DNA of 64,000 nt, from assembly GCF_017743975.1 (NCBI RefSeq), contig NZ_JAGHRC010000009.1:62001-126000 (forward strand), in the 5' to 3' direction. Positions 62,873 to 64,000 of this stretch are shown in pieces. A program made the position numbers and the translations under genes. Origin of the DNA: Ruegeria sp. R14_0 (GTDB lineage: Bacteria > Pseudomonadota > Alphaproteobacteria > Rhodobacterales > Rhodobacteraceae). Within the stretch, counting starts at the first letter, position 1; each line of letters begins with the position of its first letter. The notes under the pieces were generated by a model, which saw only the letters and a program-made list of their open reading frames with translations, was not told the origin of the DNA and searched no databases.

Positions 62873-64000
62873 CTACTCCAAAGTGTCTTTGAAAACCTCA
62901 CCATTTTTCATTATCAACTTGATGTTGTCTGCATTTGTAACAGCAGCCAAATCTTCGAGTGGGTTTCCTTCAACGATCAGTAGATCAGCGTATCCGCCCT
63001 CCACGACTCGCCCGATTGGTCCGTCTGGGTAAGGGTTCTTATCTCCGCTCATCGCAAGAAGGGCTGTCGCGTTACCAGTCGCCTGTTTTAAGATATCAAC
63101 CGGTTCAAACCATTGTAGTAGTCGCTCCAACTGCTGAACCTGATCCGAGGCATCGGGCACATTAAACAGGTCGGTTCCCCAAGTAACGTTCAGCTCAGGT
63201 AGCTCACTCACGATTTGGTACATGTTTGCCGTTCCTTGGCAGACCGTATTCAGTTTAGAGTTGGAAAAAGCATCAAGCTGCGGTTCGTTGCAGACCGTGA
63301 ATGGTTGAGTGCTTAGAAAGACACCTTCTTCGGCCATGCGTTCCAGAGTTGGCCGATCAAGCAGCTGCCCATGTCCGACGTCTTTTATTCCGGCATCGAT
63401 GGCTCGATTGACGGCATCCGGGGTATAGGCGTGCATGGTTACGTAAGTTCCGAAGTCCGTTGCGGCATCCGCTGCCGCCTTCATCTCTTCAAATGTAAAC
63501 TGCGTCGACATAAGCGGATCAGTCGGTGATGAATAGCCTCCACCCGCAGCGATCTTGATCTGCGAAGCACCGAGCCTAAGGTTCTCTCGCGCGGCGGCCA
63601 AGACTTGAGGGACACCATCCACGGTAAACACCCAGCCAAGCCTGTCCCCGGTTGGTTCAATTCCGCTGAATGCCCGGTGCGTTTCGGTTTTTGTCCGAAA
63701 GTCGAAGTGTCCAGATGTCTGCGATAAAAAGCGCCCGGACGGATAGATGCGAGGACCAGGGACGACGCCCTCGTCAATTGCCCGCTTCAGACCAAAAATG
63801 TTGCCTCCCATATCACGACCTGTTGTGACTCCACGCATCAACATCTCTTCTGCGTCTCGCACGGCACGGACAAGCGGATAGGTTGGTTCACCGAACAAAA
63901 GATCCGGAATTGTCACGGTCACCATTGAAAGATGCACGTGGTTGTCGACCAATCCAGGCATTAGCGTCCCGCCGTTGCCATCGATTACAATAGCACCTTC
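62873..64000 (-). CDS. Metal-dependent amidohydrolase, partial 5' end
   Basis: At least 375 codons of an amidohydrolase-superfamily enzyme; the start lies beyond the right edge because the frame remains open to base 64000 with family sequence (GTLMPGLVDNHVHL). Metal ligands are visible: HVH, the carbamylated Lys candidate in ASQIKIAAGG, His in TMHAYTPD, His in DVGHGQLLD, and Asp in WGTDLF. It resembles imidazolonepropionase/prolidase-like hydrolases; the substrate is unknown. It runs directly into the DUF3299 gene. Confidence 0.88.
   Translation of the reverse strand, partial: EGAIVIDGNGGTLMPGLVDNHVHLSMVTVTIPDLLFGEPTYPLVRAVRDAEEMLMRGVTTGRDMGGNIFGLKRAIDEGVVPGPRIYPSGRFLSQTSGHFDFRTKTETHRAFSGIEPTGDRLGWVFTVDGVPQVLAAARENLRLGASQIKIAAGGGYSSPTDPLMSTQFTFEEMKAAADAATDFGTYVTMHAYTPDAVNRAIDAGIKDVGHGQLLDRPTLERMAEEGVFLSTQPFTVCNEPQLDAFSNSKLNTVCQGTANMYQIVSELPELNVTWGTDLFNVPDASDQVQQLERLLQWFEPVDILKQATGNATALLAMSGDKNPYPDGPIGRVVEGGYADLLIVEGNPLEDLAAVTNADNIKLIMKNGEVFKDTLE

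Overview
The window is about 60% GC and looks like a chromosomal segment from an alphaproteobacterium of the Rhodobacteraceae, most likely the Roseobacter group (Ruegeria-like). Pointers are the gene order of the flagellar cluster, CtrA-type TTAA-N7-TTAA boxes in front of flagellar genes, a small stand-alone ribonuclease D, rpsT directly before dnaA, and a structured intergenic repeat that I recognise from this family. This placement is by gene content and recall, not by a database search.

Layout. 2-2262: a DUF6638-like gene and two small membrane-protein genes. 2295-19199: a large flagellar block. On the minus strand lie fliI-motB-flgE-flgK-flgL-flgI, on the plus strand flgB-flgC-fliE-fliQ-flgF-flgG-flgA-flgH-fliL, and again on the minus strand a lytic transglycosylase, flhA, fliR, flhB and a small coiled-coil gene that may be fliJ. 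19273-20968: Lrp/AsnC regulator and MFS transporter. 21174-25958: rnd, kdsD, lptC, lptA, lptB, hpf and ptsN, an LPS-export/ribosome-hibernation/PTS-Ntr cluster that lacks rpoN. 26030-31989: housekeeping genes (CAP lipoprotein, L,D-transpeptidase, 60-aa secreted protein, hemH, NDUFAF5-like protein, comF, grxC, nitrilase, marR). 32041-36454: small lipoprotein, ubiG, pip, a short peptide-binding protein and two unknown exported proteins. 36486-41957: promoter, terminator-bearing leader and the rimP-nusA-ylxR-infB operon.

42291-48995: an AT-richer islet with one unknown gene, then tryptophan catabolism (kynurenine formamidase, tryptophan dioxygenase), threonine catabolism (tdh, kbl), an XRE-cupin regulator and a thiolase. 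49091-53153: ubiB-ubiE, divergent mutM, enoyl-CoA hydratase. 53385-61858: rpsT, dnaA, dnaN, recF and gyrB, the classical replication-initiation neighbourhood, interrupted between recF and gyrB by a CxxC peroxidase-like gene and a divergent TetR gene with two clear operators. 62134-64000: an AT-richer tail with a DUF3299 gene and an amidohydrolase cut by the window edge.

The most interesting non-coding signals are four CtrA-like boxes at nearly constant distance from four flagellar start codons, a short transcript or attenuator before rimP, GGAA/TTCC dyads around the XRE-cupin regulator and kbl, paired TetR operators, and the hairpin-rich repeat between the thiolase and ubiB genes. The most interesting protein-level points are a threonine dehydrogenase without the structural-zinc cysteines, a methyltransferase-fold protein without the SAM-binding glycine motif, and a candidate divergent FliJ. 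I saw no tRNA, rRNA, CRISPR array, insertion sequence or prophage.
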